64,000 bases of DNA from Isoetes taiwanensis. Its lineage: Eukaryota > Streptophyta > Lycopodiopsida > Isoetales > Isoetaceae. The notes under the pieces were generated by a model that did not search any database, was not told the origin of the DNA, and worked only from the letters and a program-made list of their open reading frames with translations. How positions within the stretch are numbered: the stretch's first letter is position 1; the number at the start of each line of letters is the position of its first letter. Location: positions 1,915,029 to 1,979,028 of the forward strand of contig JAJEKV010000014.1 of the NCBI GenBank assembly GCA_021234155.1. Reading direction: 5' to 3'. Below are positions 1 through 12,000 of this stretch, one piece after another. The translations under genes were made by a program, and so were the position numbers.

Positions 1-339
1 TTGGTACTTCGTTCGGTTACGTGCTTATGGCACAGTTCGGTACGATTGTTGGTAGACATATTGTAGTATATATTGACTTGGCCAACATAGCCTTATTCTT
101 TTAACGGATCCAACCTGTGGTTTGCAAAACGTTCAAATCAATAACAGAGCATTTCATTCGTAATAGCGACCATGCCATTTCAACAAGCGTATGACGTAAA
201 CATTGAAACTACATGCTATTAAAAACTTAAGAAGAGCATAGCGGTTGCAAACCTTCCAGTCTGACCCAAAATAGCTCTGCTTAGTAAGCGCTGTTTAATT
301 CTTTTTTGTCTGGAGTAAAAACTCAATGTAACAGATCAA

Positions 340-830
340 AACATAGTAATCAACACTGCCACCATCCGTAACATCCTACTTCTAGCCTTCCGTGGCTTCT
401 TACTTTCCCTATGTTTATCCTTTTTATGTTCTTGTCCTTGTGATGTTTCTTCTTATGTTCTTCTTTTCTTCATGCTTCTCTCTTCTTTTCTTTCCTTCTC
501 TTCTTTTCCTCCTCAACTGGGCAATGCTGTGAGCTTCCTCCACCGTTGTGATCTTGTTGGGGGAGGTTATCGTATAAACTTTTGATCTTCTAGAGACTGA
601 CCAATGCCATCGTCATCCATGCAGGTTGTACCATTGACCTCTACCAACCCACTAGAGATAGTGGACTTATAATCTTGCTTCTTACCTTCTCCAACTTCTG
701 GATGCTTAATGTCAGCATCATCTTCAGGGAAGAAGTTCATAGACTTTACCGCCACTATAACACTCATTTTTAAATGCCCATGACCACCACAGCGTGGACA
801 TGCCCATTATAAACAGCAGCATCCAGGTAA
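340..830 (-). pseudogene. Unrecognised gene remnant, zinc-knuckle-like start and Lys/Arg/Glu-rich tail
   Basis: Read on the minus strand, 767 to 567 is one open frame with an acidic and then mixed composition. Just upstream in the same frame is CPRCGGHGHLK, which resembles the first three ligands of a CCHC zinc knuckle, although the last cysteine is missing and a stop lies a few codons further upstream. Below 567 the reading continues in other frames as strongly basic sequence (KRREKHEEKK, then EHKKKHHKDK, then HKKDKHRESKKPRKARS). These pieces sit in three different frames, so at least two frameshifts separate parts of what was probably one lysine-rich nuclear-type protein. The coding strand is the purine-rich strand of the pyrimidine tract at 395-515. 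I cannot name the family. An exon-intron structure that I fail to see is the alternative to decay. Confidence 0.33.
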
Positions 831-2162
831 CCTGAACACAAAGACATTATAAGGATTAATATATCAAAATAGAACTTTACCAGGAAGTTCATAATGTGCA
901 CATGCATTTTGCCACTGCACAAATTGTAAAATTAACATGCTTTAAACATAATATCGTTTCCTAAAAGCAAAAGCATAGATTTTTTCAAGGTTTCTTGCGC
1001 AATATTTGCCCTCCTCACCCTCTTCTGCTCTGCTGTGAAATTTGTGATTGGGACTAAGACTTTCCGGTTTTGATCTCGCTCCTGCCTGGCTCATTCCATC
1101 TCATTGTGGTATGCTGGCAAAAATTGTATGGTAAGTTTGTTTCAATCCATGTTCTAGATTTGGCTTTCTGCACTGAGATTTTAAGTAAACTTGCTAGTCC
1201 CATCGTCCAGGCGGGTTTGCAACGTACAGCAGCCTTGGTGAAGGCAAGTCGTGGGCGGTGTGGAGGGTTTGTGTTTGGTTCCATGCTGCGGCTGCAGGTG
1301 GCTCCAGTGTTTAGGCATGAGTATTTAGGGGCGTGAGGGTGTGGGGACGAGGCGGGTCTGACAGGGCTGCGGGTTTGTAGGGGGATGGGAGATGGGGCTG
1401 GCGTGGGACATTATGCCGAAACAGCGGTTAAAGGTGCGCAAATGCGGCGGGCGTCGGCGTAACGGCAGGTGGATGCGGCGGCATTAACGCCGATTTTGCC
1501 AGAGGGTGCTTAACGTTTAAATGAATCTCATCCTGCTTAGAGATGCGGCATCAAAATGGGTAGCCAAAATTTGGCAGATTTGTTTAACATACACCAAAAC
1601 AATGTAGCGGCTAATGTCTAAACGCAGCAATGCTCCCGCCCCAGTCAAAAAGCCACCTCATAGCGCTAATCGAAAACGCAAAACAGTAATTTGTCACTAT
1701 CGGCTCGACTCCTTCATTCCTCATCCTCGCACTCCATCGGTTCTTGGCCTCGTTTCTCTGCCGTCGGGACGTGGATTTTTGCGTGATCATCATCCCTGCT
1801 CAATTTCTTTCCATACGATCATACTCTCTATGCCTGCTTCCGCTGATACGATCGTTTTCGAACATAACTGCTCGGGCGCCTATGATCTTCTTCGTTCCTA
1901 TATTTTTTCATTTTCCTGCCCTGCTTCTATCTTCGGTGTATCTATCCTAATCCAGTCCTGCTTCCATGCCTATCAGGTGGGATGTTCATCAGCGTATCGA
2001 TCTGTATTTTGATCATCCCGTGTCTCAGCTGGCAGAATTGATAGGCATACCTGGTAGAAGGTTCGTCTGATTCCGACGCCATCGCTCAGCACGCCAGCCC
2101 TATGGCAAAACGAGCGAAATGCACCGTTTTGCCTTTCCTCCTGGTTTATCCAGCGTCGGATG
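791..2162. other. Intergenic, no recognised gene
   Basis: No protein family is recognisable here. The stretch 1,340-1,510 is GC- and CpG-richer than its surroundings and begins a series of G-rich plus-strand patches. An open frame at 1,614-2,012 (plus, 132 codons) is the longest in the block. Its composition is Ser/His/Phe/Cys-rich, without domain-like order, and I see no homology, so it is probably chance. The right end abuts a duplicated segment that starts near 2,163. Confidence 0.5.
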
Positions 2163-2345
2163 TATTTTGGTAAACTATTGTCCAATTTTTAACCGAAAAA
2201 ACTTACCTGTAATTATCTAGGGGTTCGAAATTGGAAGATAGGAAAGATTAGCTCAGGGGACCTAAATTATGCACTCACAGCCTTCGATAAAAAAAATATG
2301 CACTCTTTGGTTCATTTCATCACTCATCATTGAAATCTGATGTCC
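2163..2345 (+). repeat. Direct repeat A, copy 1 (~180 bp)
   Basis: It starts with AAACTATTGTCCAATTTTT and runs through a TATGCACTCTTTGG-type core to the ATCATTGAAATC region. By eye it is roughly 75-80% identical to the segment at 3,243-3,420 in the same order and orientation. The two copies lie 1.08 kb apart. It could be a terminal or internal repeat of an unrecognised element, or the junction of an old tandem duplication. Confidence 0.7.
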
Positions 2346-2679
2346 ATCTCATGTCAGTTCCTTCCCACCTTTAAATGGCATTGCCACCAGTGAACCTTCT
2401 TAGAAAAGCTAGCAGAAAGAGCCGAAAATAGGGCAAATTCGAGCTCAAAATTTGGGCAGAAATTTTTAGCTCGCAAATCAGGCGCGAAATTTATACATCT
2501 TAATTTTTCCCATGCGAGGAGGATCTTAGCGCCAGTCACGATTCTGCGGGCAGTTCTTACTGGCCCTACATGGAGTGGGGTCGTGGGATGCTAGATCTTG
2601 CTAGCGAAATGTGGCCGCCCACATATCGCCATGATTTTTGGAGATTTTTTGAGTATTTGAAGAGCTTTGCCGAGGATTG

Positions 2680-2985
2680 GCGAGGTTCTTAGCGGAGTTT
2701 TTGGGAGTTTTGGAGGATCTTGGACCGTTTAGGCGAATCACGAAGTAACTTAGTTGTTGTCGCGATTAGCATTTGGGTTCTTTAATCTGCCTGTGGCTCA
2801 CAATTAAACAGTGCAGTAAAATGCTCAGGCAAAACCTGCCTGCCCTGTTGAAGCCCATGTGCTTTTGTGGGGATTCTGCAGAAGATTTTACAGAGATTTA
2901 GGGATCTTGGACCGTTTTGTGAATGCAGAAGCAGCAGGTTGTTGTGCGGTGGCATTTGGGTGTGGGTTTGTTGTGAGATCTGGGA
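2680..2985 (+). repeat. Short direct repeat pair spaced ~205 bp
   Basis: The motif GATCTTGGACCGTTT is followed by a GAAG...TTGTTGT...GCATTTGGGT pattern. It occurs near 2,710 and again near 2,903, with similar G/T-rich sequence downstream of both. The pair lies inside the 1.08-kb interval bounded by direct repeat A, so this block has nested duplications. Confidence 0.55.
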
Positions 2986-3242
2986 GGTTGGAGTGGTGGG
3001 GTGGGTTGGAACGGTGGGAAGTGGGATGTGGACAGGGTGGGAAAAAGGTGAAAGTCATGGTATCCTTGAAACTTTGTATTTGTTCTGTTTTGTCCTTTGA
3101 ATCACTCATATCTCTTGGTGATGCATTTGAAACTTTGTTGCAAGTTTGACTTTGTTTTGAAGCTATGAACGGTGATCACGCTTGAAATTTAGCGAAGAAT
3201 TAAAGTGATTTGCCTCTCAATTTCCGAGGTGGTAAGATTTAA

Positions 3243-3420
3243 GTGAAAGAATAAACTATTGTCCAATTTTTGTAGAAAACTTGCACTTAATTGTATCTGG
3301 GGGTTTAGAAATTTGGAGATGGAAGATGGCTCAGGGACCTAAAGGTATACACTCCACAATACTTCAATAAAAAAAATATACACTCTTTGAAATTCATTCA
3401 TCTCACTCCCATCATCAATG
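3243..3420 (+). repeat. Direct repeat A, copy 2 (~180 bp)
   Basis: This is the second copy of the 2,163-2,345 segment, beginning AAACTATTGTCCAATTTTT and including an AATAAAAAAAATATACACTC core. Differences from copy 1 are substitutions and short indels spread along the length, so the duplication is not recent. Confidence 0.7.
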
Positions 3421-6400
3421 TCTCCAATTCCACTACATCACAGCCTACAATGAACTCTACAACACCACCAAAAACAGCATCAAGCTCAAATACCCTGTCC
3501 AATGGGCCGTGCGTGGGCGAGAGCGGGGTTGGATATTGGCTTGAAGCCGGGTTCCAGAATTGTTGGCTGTTTGCGATCCCAGATTCCCATGCAGCATTGA
3601 CGTTGAGGCACCTCTCCTTTCTTTACCTCAAGTCTTTGGGGACTTCTAAATTCTCCATTTTTTCTTGAACAAGATCATTTTTTCATTATCACATCCTTGA
3701 GTCTATTCTACAGTATATTATTTTAGATATAGGGCAAATTGTAAAAATACCCCATCTTTTATGAAATTAATGAAAATGGCCTGTTTAGAGGTATTTTTAT
3801 AGAATGACATAATTTCTTTATAGCCGATCAAATAAAATGTGTCCTTCAAATGAATTATAGATAGGGATGATATCTATCTTTCATTTGGTTTTCGGTTTAG
3901 AAACTTTTGGATTTTAGACCACTTTGCTAAGGTTATGGGGTTAGCGATTGAAAAGTTTGTTTGCTCAAAATTAAAAGTTTCCTTTTATATGATTTAGCAT
4001 GATTTGCAAGTCTTCCCCAACCTTTCCTTTTTGGCTCTTTTTATCATTTGTGGGAGTTATGCATCGCCATTTACTTCGATATTTACCGCGATGTTTTGGC
4101 GGGATGTTCACTGTGGGGATTACCACGATGTTTGGCGGATGTTAGATGGAGAAAAATCACGAGGATAATTTTAGTTACGTACTAGTTTCATTGCTTATTC
4201 TTGATGACAAAATTTATAGGCTGGCAAGTTCATTTGACATTTACCGGTTATGGCTTTTCTTGAAGGGAATAGAATACATCTTGACATCGTTATTGCCGCA
4301 CGCATGGTCACGATAGCGTTAATTTCGTTTTCATCAGTAGCAACATCATGGATATGAAATTTTCATCTGCATTTAAACTCTTGGATAGTTTGGGTTCTGA
4401 AGGTTTATAGGGACTCCTATGTTACGAATCCCAAAGCCAAATCTAATACCTTAACCAAGTATAAAGTTTGTGAATTCATCTAATCTATTATGCCTTTGCT
4501 AAATGTGACTTGCTTTTCATTGTCAGAAAGAAAGAAAACATGTACCTGGCCCATTGAATATCCTTACCACGGTTTGGTCCCGGAGGCTGATGCAGAGGCA
4601 GGATCCCAAAGGTGTGATCCCGGAGGAGGCAGGATCCAGGATTCACTTGCGCGATTCTTGTATAAAAATCTTGGCCTTATAGGGATTGCGAACAAGTCTT
4701 GTTTGTGGGATTTTCTCCTAGATGGGCAGATGTGGGATGGGATTGTGGGGTGGGAATGGGAGGGTTGGGATGGAGCCGTGGTAAGATCCAGAAGAAGAAT
4801 CCAAATAAAATCCGAAGAGAATCAACCTTCCCTCAAGATCATCAAAGTAAAATGTTATCCCAAACCATGTACCTGGGTGAATCACGCATGCTTCCCTCTT
4901 GGAACACTACAATAAAGAATTTACTAGCGTTTGGATTAACAAGGAAAATGAATGGTGACTTCAGTTTAAAGGCTTTCAGTATATTTTTTATTATGTTTTG
5001 CTGCAATGAGGGATGGTGCGTGGTCAGAGTAAATGTTTGGAGGCTCCTTCAGTCATGACCTATCTATGCATCGCTGGGTATGATGATTGTTTGAAAGAAG
5101 TATTGTTGCAAGTTTCCATCTCTTTAGCAAATGTTTGTAGGGCTTTAGGCATTTAGAACATGCTTGGTAGAGTCTCGTTATCGTGCATATAGGGTTCTGC
5201 TTCACGTGATGCGTGGTGGAATGAAGTATGTTCTCATTGTATATCAAATACAATATATCTTCCATCTATTATCAATTGGGGATGGCGGTTGGTGGCGGGT
5301 TGGCTGGACGATGGGGTGAGCCGGAAAAATCTCCGAGATCCCGGTGTAGGAGCGAGGTTATGCGCTCGAAGTGCAGCAATCCGAAGTCTAACTCCTACCG
5401 ATGAAATTAAGATTACTAGTGAACTGATAAGCTAGCAAATAAGCATTTATATTTTCAATATCAATAGGTAATCTCAATTAATACAGAATATTAGCGATAC
5501 AAGCAAACATATCTAAAAATAAAGAAGATATGAATACGAGAAGGTGGTGTATCCTTGGCTAATCATACGTATTGTATTGAGTGAGTGCTAATCAAGGCTT
5601 GAAGTATGTCAGTGTGATATGGCGAAATTAAGTTTGTATGGTGTGAAAAGTGTATCATGTGGCTGATTGCCTCTCACAAAAGGGAAAATCTATAACAATG
5701 AAACTCAGTATGTCTATAGAACTGTTCGGAATACAATAAGCACAACACTATCATCATAGATGATGGCGCTAGAAATCATTATCACTTCCGTGCGCCATCA
5801 TTATAAAACATATGGCCCTATAAAGGTTTGAAACGGATAAGTGGCTTGCGACTGGTAATTCCTATATCTTGGTAGGTTCCCTTTTCAATTCTTGTGGCAG
5901 GTGTTTTGCAAATTATCGAGCTCAAAGGAGGCTCATGTAAGGGAAACGAGACGCATTGGCGGCAATGGACATAAAATTTTTTATGGTGATTCATAAATGA
6001 CCATTTCTGCATGGTTCTATATGTATATTATTGGCAATGTTTGTATAGAAAAAAGGATATATTACGATTTGCCAAGGCACTTTCTCGACTCGTGGGGTGA
6101 GAAAGAAGTGCCTTCTATAAACTACAAATATAATCAACCATCGAGATGTAATTTTAATATGGGAAATACTGAATGAATCATGAGTGAATGATGATTGTTT
6201 GTTTGGTTGTCATTGCTAGCTGGTATGTTGTTAATTTTGATGTTCCATTATTCTAGGTGACAAGGGAGCCAAAGGGGCAGAGGCGGTATATCTGCGCTCG
6301 AGAACACACTTTCTTACAGGGGCTTTTTTGGGATGCAGTCGATAAAGTAAATCTAAGAGTAATACAATTCTGCCGCAAAGGGAATCTCGTGAAAAGTTTA

Positions 6401-8500
6401 TTTCAAATTCTTGACTACAAGGATCTTATAAGCAGTCCCTTGTGTGAGCATCCATGTGGGATGGTAATGTTACCATCAGTGAAGAGGAGTCTGCGGGAGG
6501 GTGCTTGGTGGTTGGAGGGCGGTGTGGTGTGTGGAAGCTCCTCCTGAGTGAGCTCATCGTCTTCGTGTTTGCTCAGGAACTTGAGAGGGCGGGAGGGATT
6601 AGCAAGTTGGTTTGTTCCCTGGCTCTCAACTCCCTCACTCTCACTCCTGCTCTAAAATGCTGAATCCCTACTTTATCAGCCCCATGCTCAATTATCTGTC
6701 CATCTGGCTCACTTAGCCACTAAAATGAGACGAATCCTCGGCTCATCGATGATCCCAAACAATCACTCTGCCGAAAAAGGCACATGACACCTGGTGGCCT
6801 GTGGGAGGAAAATCCAGAAGCCCATTAGCAAGTTCCTGTTGCTTGGCACCTTCCGGCGCGGCTTTAGGCCATGTCCCAGAGTTGCCAGTGGCCCAGAATT
6901 TAGGCCTCCTTGTGTAGGCCCTGGGCCTGGCGGCGCGATTGTTTGAGATTAAATGTCTGGTGGTTGACGGGACTGTATAAATAAAATGGAATGCAAAAGC
7001 ATGGGTGTACCATGGAACCTACAAAATGCATACATTAGAGTACTTGGTGGGTATATCGGTGTACGGAACAGGGGTGGGGTTGGCGAAGGTGCGAACGTTA
7101 AGGCGTAGCCGAAGATGGCAGAGCGCGATTTGTACAATGATACCGAAATTACGCGCTTGCGAAACGCTCCGGAAGCGCCAAATTACTTGCAAACCGACTG
7201 AAATACTTCTTCAACATACGAAACCAATTCCGCTCCCTTCACCATACTACGCTGCTCACTACAAAATTTCTAAATAATATTAACCGTAAAACCACTTCGT
7301 CTCAAAATGAACTTTTGTGCTAGCCTCTAAAAGGGGAGGTCATGCAGGAAGCGAACCCTAAAAAAAGGTTTAGGAACTGACCTTTCCAGTTTCTAAGATA
7401 AATAAACTTAAAACTAAGTTCTAAGATTGCCTAAAATACTAAGGCACTAGAAGCATTTAAGTTTTGAAGTTGTGAGAGAAATTTTTTTTAAATAATCTAA
7501 AGTTTGGTACAAAGCGAGAAACCAAGTTCAAAAGACAAACAATCCACTTACTTTATTGATTGCTCAACATGAGTAATCCATTTGATGAGATAGAGTTTAG
7601 AATAGCATAAATCATTTTGAGCATATTTGTATTATTACACTTTCTTTTTTTTTTCTTTTTTGGGTTTGCCCCTAAGGGCAAGCCCTTGTTAGTGGAGTTT
7701 GTATATTCTAGGCATATGCTGGTATGCCTGAAATATCAACAAACTGCTCAAACCATAATAGAGTACGTAAACTCTTTCGGTTGCCTTTGTTTCTAGGCGA
7801 CCACTCTGGAAGCGAACTAGCGGTGTTCCTGATCAGTACATCATTGGCCGGATGTGCAGGAAGAGGAAGCCAGCGTTTGGGTTTCAAAGTCACTCAAAAT
7901 TATGCAGGTTATCATTGCTCTTGAGTTATGTTGGTGCAAATAAGATGGCATTGATCGAAGAAGCTGAATACACATTGGAAGGATCGATGGATCCCTTAAA
8001 TATGAGAAAGAGCTAATCTTAGAAAGCGGTAAATTTAGCATAAATGGGTGCCCCCAATTTTGGCAGAGTAGGTGCACCTCTTTTAGATGGCTGACACATC
8101 ATGTTGACTAACACTCACGCTTCTTTGGAATCCAAAGAGATTGAGACTCATGTGTTTTTAGCCATCTTCTCACCAAATTGGAATGCTAGGCGAGAATTAG
8201 GAGGTTGAGCTCTCGATGGAAAGTGGGTAGAGGCCAAGGCCTTGGTGAGATGTCATTTGCCATATCTACGTGCTGTGAGGCGTTAACCATTTCTTGAGAT
8301 GCTGCTCTGTAAGCAATGCTTTCGAAATGCCTGCAAAAAAATCAGGTATTCAGCTTCCTTGCTGCCTCCTGCCTGTGGCAATGTATTCCTTCATAGTGGG
8401 TGGCGGTGACCTGGCTGCTTGGGCTCCATGTGTGTGCTACCATGGTAGAAGCGTGGGTTGGTTTGTGGGATTAGTGTCTGGGCATGGTAAATCAGGATGG
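3421..8500. other. Intergenic, no recognised gene; scattered G-rich patches
   Basis: I recognise no gene. G-rich plus-strand patches occur near 4,734-4,769, 5,280-5,330 and 6,480-6,545. An imperfect hairpin (AAGGCACTT...AAGTGCCTT with matching TCTC/GAGA inside) lies at about 6,077-6,116. At 7,640-7,690 a T-rich run precedes the near-perfect hairpin GGGTTTGCCC-cta-AGGGCAAGCCC. Read on the minus strand this is an element-like end with an A-rich tail, perhaps a short retroposon end. Open frames here are short and overlap on both strands. Confidence 0.5.
4734..4769 (+). other. G-quadruplex-forming tract
   Basis: Seven runs of three or four G on the plus strand are separated by loops of 2, 5, 1, 3, 1 and 2 bases. 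This fits the canonical G3+N1-7 pattern with spare runs. Confidence 0.7.
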
Positions 8501-8528
8501 TGGGTTGGGTTGGATGAGATGGCGGTGT

Positions 8529-8564
8529 GGGAGGGTGTGTGGGTTGGGGTTGAGGGCGTTGGGG
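8529..8564 (+). other. G-quadruplex-forming tract
   Basis: Six G runs of three or four bases on the plus strand have loops of 1, 5, 2, 4 and 4 bases. It lies within a broader GT/GGTGG-rich region at 8,400-8,640. Confidence 0.7.
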
Positions 8565-8803
8565 ATGATGCGTTGGGGAGGTATGGTTCGAGAGGTAGGG
8601 CGCGGTTGCGGGAGTGGAAACCATTTTTTGATCTGGGCGGGCGTCAGTTGGTAGGTTTGATTAAGTGATGCGCGGACCCCAGCAGTATGAATCTCATGAA
8701 TACGTGCATAGAGAAAGCATATTGCTAAAACTGAATACCGCGAATGCGAGCGAGGAAGTTCGCTCTCGCAAAATACATCCTCTCTCGGCTCACTCAAATA
8801 AAA

Positions 8804-9025
8804 ATGGCGTCTCACTTCCATCTCTCATCCACCAAAAGCTCGCATCTCCCAGCTCCTCCGCTTCTCTTTCTCCATCCCCCTTTCCGTCTTTCAGGATCAC
8901 GGGGGTGTGTGCCTGCGGTTCGAGATGCACTTCTTCCTTCAAAATCCCCATATAGAGAGCGCTTTGCGTCCATCGATGGACCTCGAGATCTTGGGCATTT
9001 GCCTTGGCCAATAGAATGCGGATAA
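8804..9025 (+). CDS. Short ORF with transit-peptide-like N-terminus (unrecognised)
   Basis: The ATG sits in a good plant start context (AAAAATGGCG). The 73-codon frame opens MASHFHLSSTKSSHLPAPP and is rich in Ser, Pro, Leu and His, poor in acidic residues, with Arg appearing later. These are features of chloroplast or mitochondrial leaders. The upstream and downstream DNA is CT-rich, like a 5' leader. I see no mature-protein domain after it, and possible splice donors downstream are not convincing. It may be a stranded first exon, a captured gene fragment, or chance. No family is assigned. Confidence 0.2.
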   Translation: MASHFHLSSTKSSHLPAPPLLFLHPPFRLSGSRGCVPAVRDALLPSKSPYRERFASIDGPRDLGHLPWPIECG

Positions 9026-12000
9026 GGCCATTTCCAAACTCTGGAGAAAGTCTCAGAAATCTTTAGAGTTTATGAGAATATCCACGTGCACCACAAGCGG
9101 AAACCTTATGTTATTTATCTAGATGTGCTTGACGATCTTTCACCTTGTAGCCAGAGCCATTTTGGATCCCAACCATGCGTCACGCACGGAGAGATTCTAA
9201 AGTCCATACCTGATTTTTTAAACCCAGAGCATGCATTTCAGCGTCCAGCAGCCTTGAAGGTGGCTTATTTGGATCGAACATGCACGATCATAGGTGGCGA
9301 GGACCCGGAAGGGTCCAAAGTGTTCATAGCTGCGATGTTGGCAAAAGTTTGGCCGTGGAAGCCATGGGGCCGGATACGCCCGTGGTGGGGAGCTTACGGA
9401 GATGAGTTGGTAGGACCATCATGTGTATTTGTGGAGAGTCAAGAATGCGAAGAGGTTTATGTTGGATCGGCCGGGTTCAAAATCGAGGAGGATTTTTGTG
9501 GAGAGGAGAAATTTTAGTGAAGTTGGGGCAGCAAATAGAGATCTTCTTGGTGAGGAGGAATTAAGCAAGGAATGCTTGCCAAGAAGTTGGTCTTCAATGA
9601 ATTCAACATCGGCTGGTTTAAAATAGGAGTTTATTGCTTGAGGTCATAAAAGCTTGTATCCTTTTGAGGTTGGTGTAACCAAGAAAAAATGGTGAAATGA
9701 GCTGCCTTGTAGTTAAGAAACTTTTGTCTTTGGATGCGAGGATGAGTACATAAGCAATGCATCAAAAGACGTAGGTGAAAAGATGGAGCTTTGGGAGACC
9801 ACTTTTGGAAAGGTGTGAGGGAAAGAGTGGCTGATGAAACAAGGGATTTAGCGGGTATCTGGCGATCTTGCAGTGATTTCAACCATGTAGAGAATTTTGC
9901 ATGAATGGCTTGAGGCATCTGCCGTCTTGAAATGCAGGTCCGGCCCAGCCAGGCTGCTGCAGGAGTGCCTGTGCTGGTCCTGTGTTCATTCTATACCATG
10001 CCTGCGAGGGTGGAGAGCATTTTAGGTGTACTCTCTCAGATTACTCATCATCAAACTTTACAGGATGGCAGCCAATTTGGTCACGTGCAATCCTGAAGGC
10101 GTCACTTTTGCCTTGAGATGGGGGCACGGCGAATGCGGAATGGAGTTAGTGGGGAGGTTGAGGAGATGGGATGGGATGGTTGGTGGTGGGGTGGTGGAGG
10201 GTGGGGTTGGGAAGGCATGGCGAAAAATTAATGTCGAGATACTATAAACCCATACCCAATGCGATGATGCGGATAGTGTCTTCAATTCTTGAGTGTGGCG
10301 GTGCCTTCAATTAACGATATTTTATGGGAGTGCAGGTGGCGGTGCCATATGCTACGGTCTTACGTGCAGGAATCATGATGGTTGCTGCGTTTTGCAAAGA
10401 GCAATGGCAAAAGATCTCTGGATTTGATCGAGATAGAACTAGGAAGACATCGGCGGGGAACAGAAGCGTCTTTTGGAGAGGGTGATCTTGGCGATGGAAT
10501 TTAAGGATGCTTGAAGAACCTCCATTGCTAGAAGTGATAGTCTGTATTTGCAATTTGCCGAGTAGAAAATAAAGAATTCTCTGATCATGGTGCGGCGGCT
10601 ACCGATCACTCCTACTCGCTACTCTACTAACCCATTTAATCTACCAATGGATTGGGTCAAGGGTAGGAGGGATGGGTCGTGGGTGTGAAATTCAGCTTCA
10701 AACATTTCGAAAGATACCCTTCGTTTATCATCTATAGTCTCTTAGAATCCCAGTTTGTTCGAGCTTAGAGCTTTCCTCGAACAATACTTCTTTATCCATA
10801 TTCTTCTTCTTTAACGCCGCGGCTTGATTCTTGAAGAATCCTTTCTATAACTAATTTAAGGGAACGATTGATTTAATGCCTACAACCAAATTTCCATATA
10901 TACGAGGTGTTAGAGGTGGAGAGTAAAGAAGCAAACTGATTCGACCACCAGTGAATGAGCATTTGTCATGAGAACGATGGAGTCCCAATTCCCTCCAGTT
11001 GATCCGAGTTCGCATTTTAGGCTCATGGTACTCATAATTTCCCCATCCTAAAATCGGTGGTGTAGAAGCGTTGTTGAAGAAGCATTACTTGGGCGACCTT
11101 GACTTTTCCTCGCACATTGAAGAAGCTTGCTCCAACATTAGAGTGAAAGGCGGAGATTTGGCGGTCGCGAGGCGTGGGATGAATGCTGAATGGGACGGAA
11201 TGGGCCCTTGAATCTTTGAAGCGACCACTTCCTTAAAGCATCCGCGCCATTTGGGCGCTTAGATGTCGCGGATTCCGACTTTCCATAAACCTCTGACCAT
11301 GAAGTGCGGTGGAAATTTGGTATTTCCACATATAAAATTTTCCCCTTTGAATGGTTCAATCCCATATTGTCTAATCCTTGGTAGGATCGAAAACAAGCTC
11401 GGGTGAATCCGAGGAGATTGAGGAGAATTTTGGGGAGCAATACTTGACGTGGGCTGTGCGGTCCATCTCTCTCTTGCAAATGTTTGTCTAATGGAAAACA
11501 CGCTTTCGATGCCATGCTTGAGCGGGAAGAGACCACTTGATCAAGCCCATGCTCGCGGCTTATCATGTTATGCTGCTCCGGAGGATACGAGATTTCATCT
11601 GCAGCTGCGGTTTTGGAAGCAATGGAACTTTCAACCGAACGACAATCACGGAACCATTGCCAAGCAAAAGTGCAAGTGATTTAATCCTTTAAGAATATTA
11701 TCATGACCTTGGTTCCCATGCGATGGTGTAATTCCCACGGCTGATACATGCAACTAGTAGATGCGGCGAAATCGCGTGGTATCACGAATAGGAAAGGCTT
11801 CGAAGGCTAATCAGTTCCTTGAAGTCACTAAAGCGGAAGTCGTATGGAGTAATGCAAGCACCGCTTGGGCAATAATGCAGTGCTATGAAATGAACGCTGT
11901 GGGTTTGGATGGTGGGAATGGGGAGTTGCGGTCCAGAGCCCGTCGGTGGAGTGTTAGGGTGGCATCCCGCCACCCTCCGAAAATAATTTATGCAACCCAG

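Noticed and set aside
1614-2012. 132-codon plus-strand open frame
   Set aside because: No recognisable domain, unusual composition, and opposing frames are open as well; kept only as a note.
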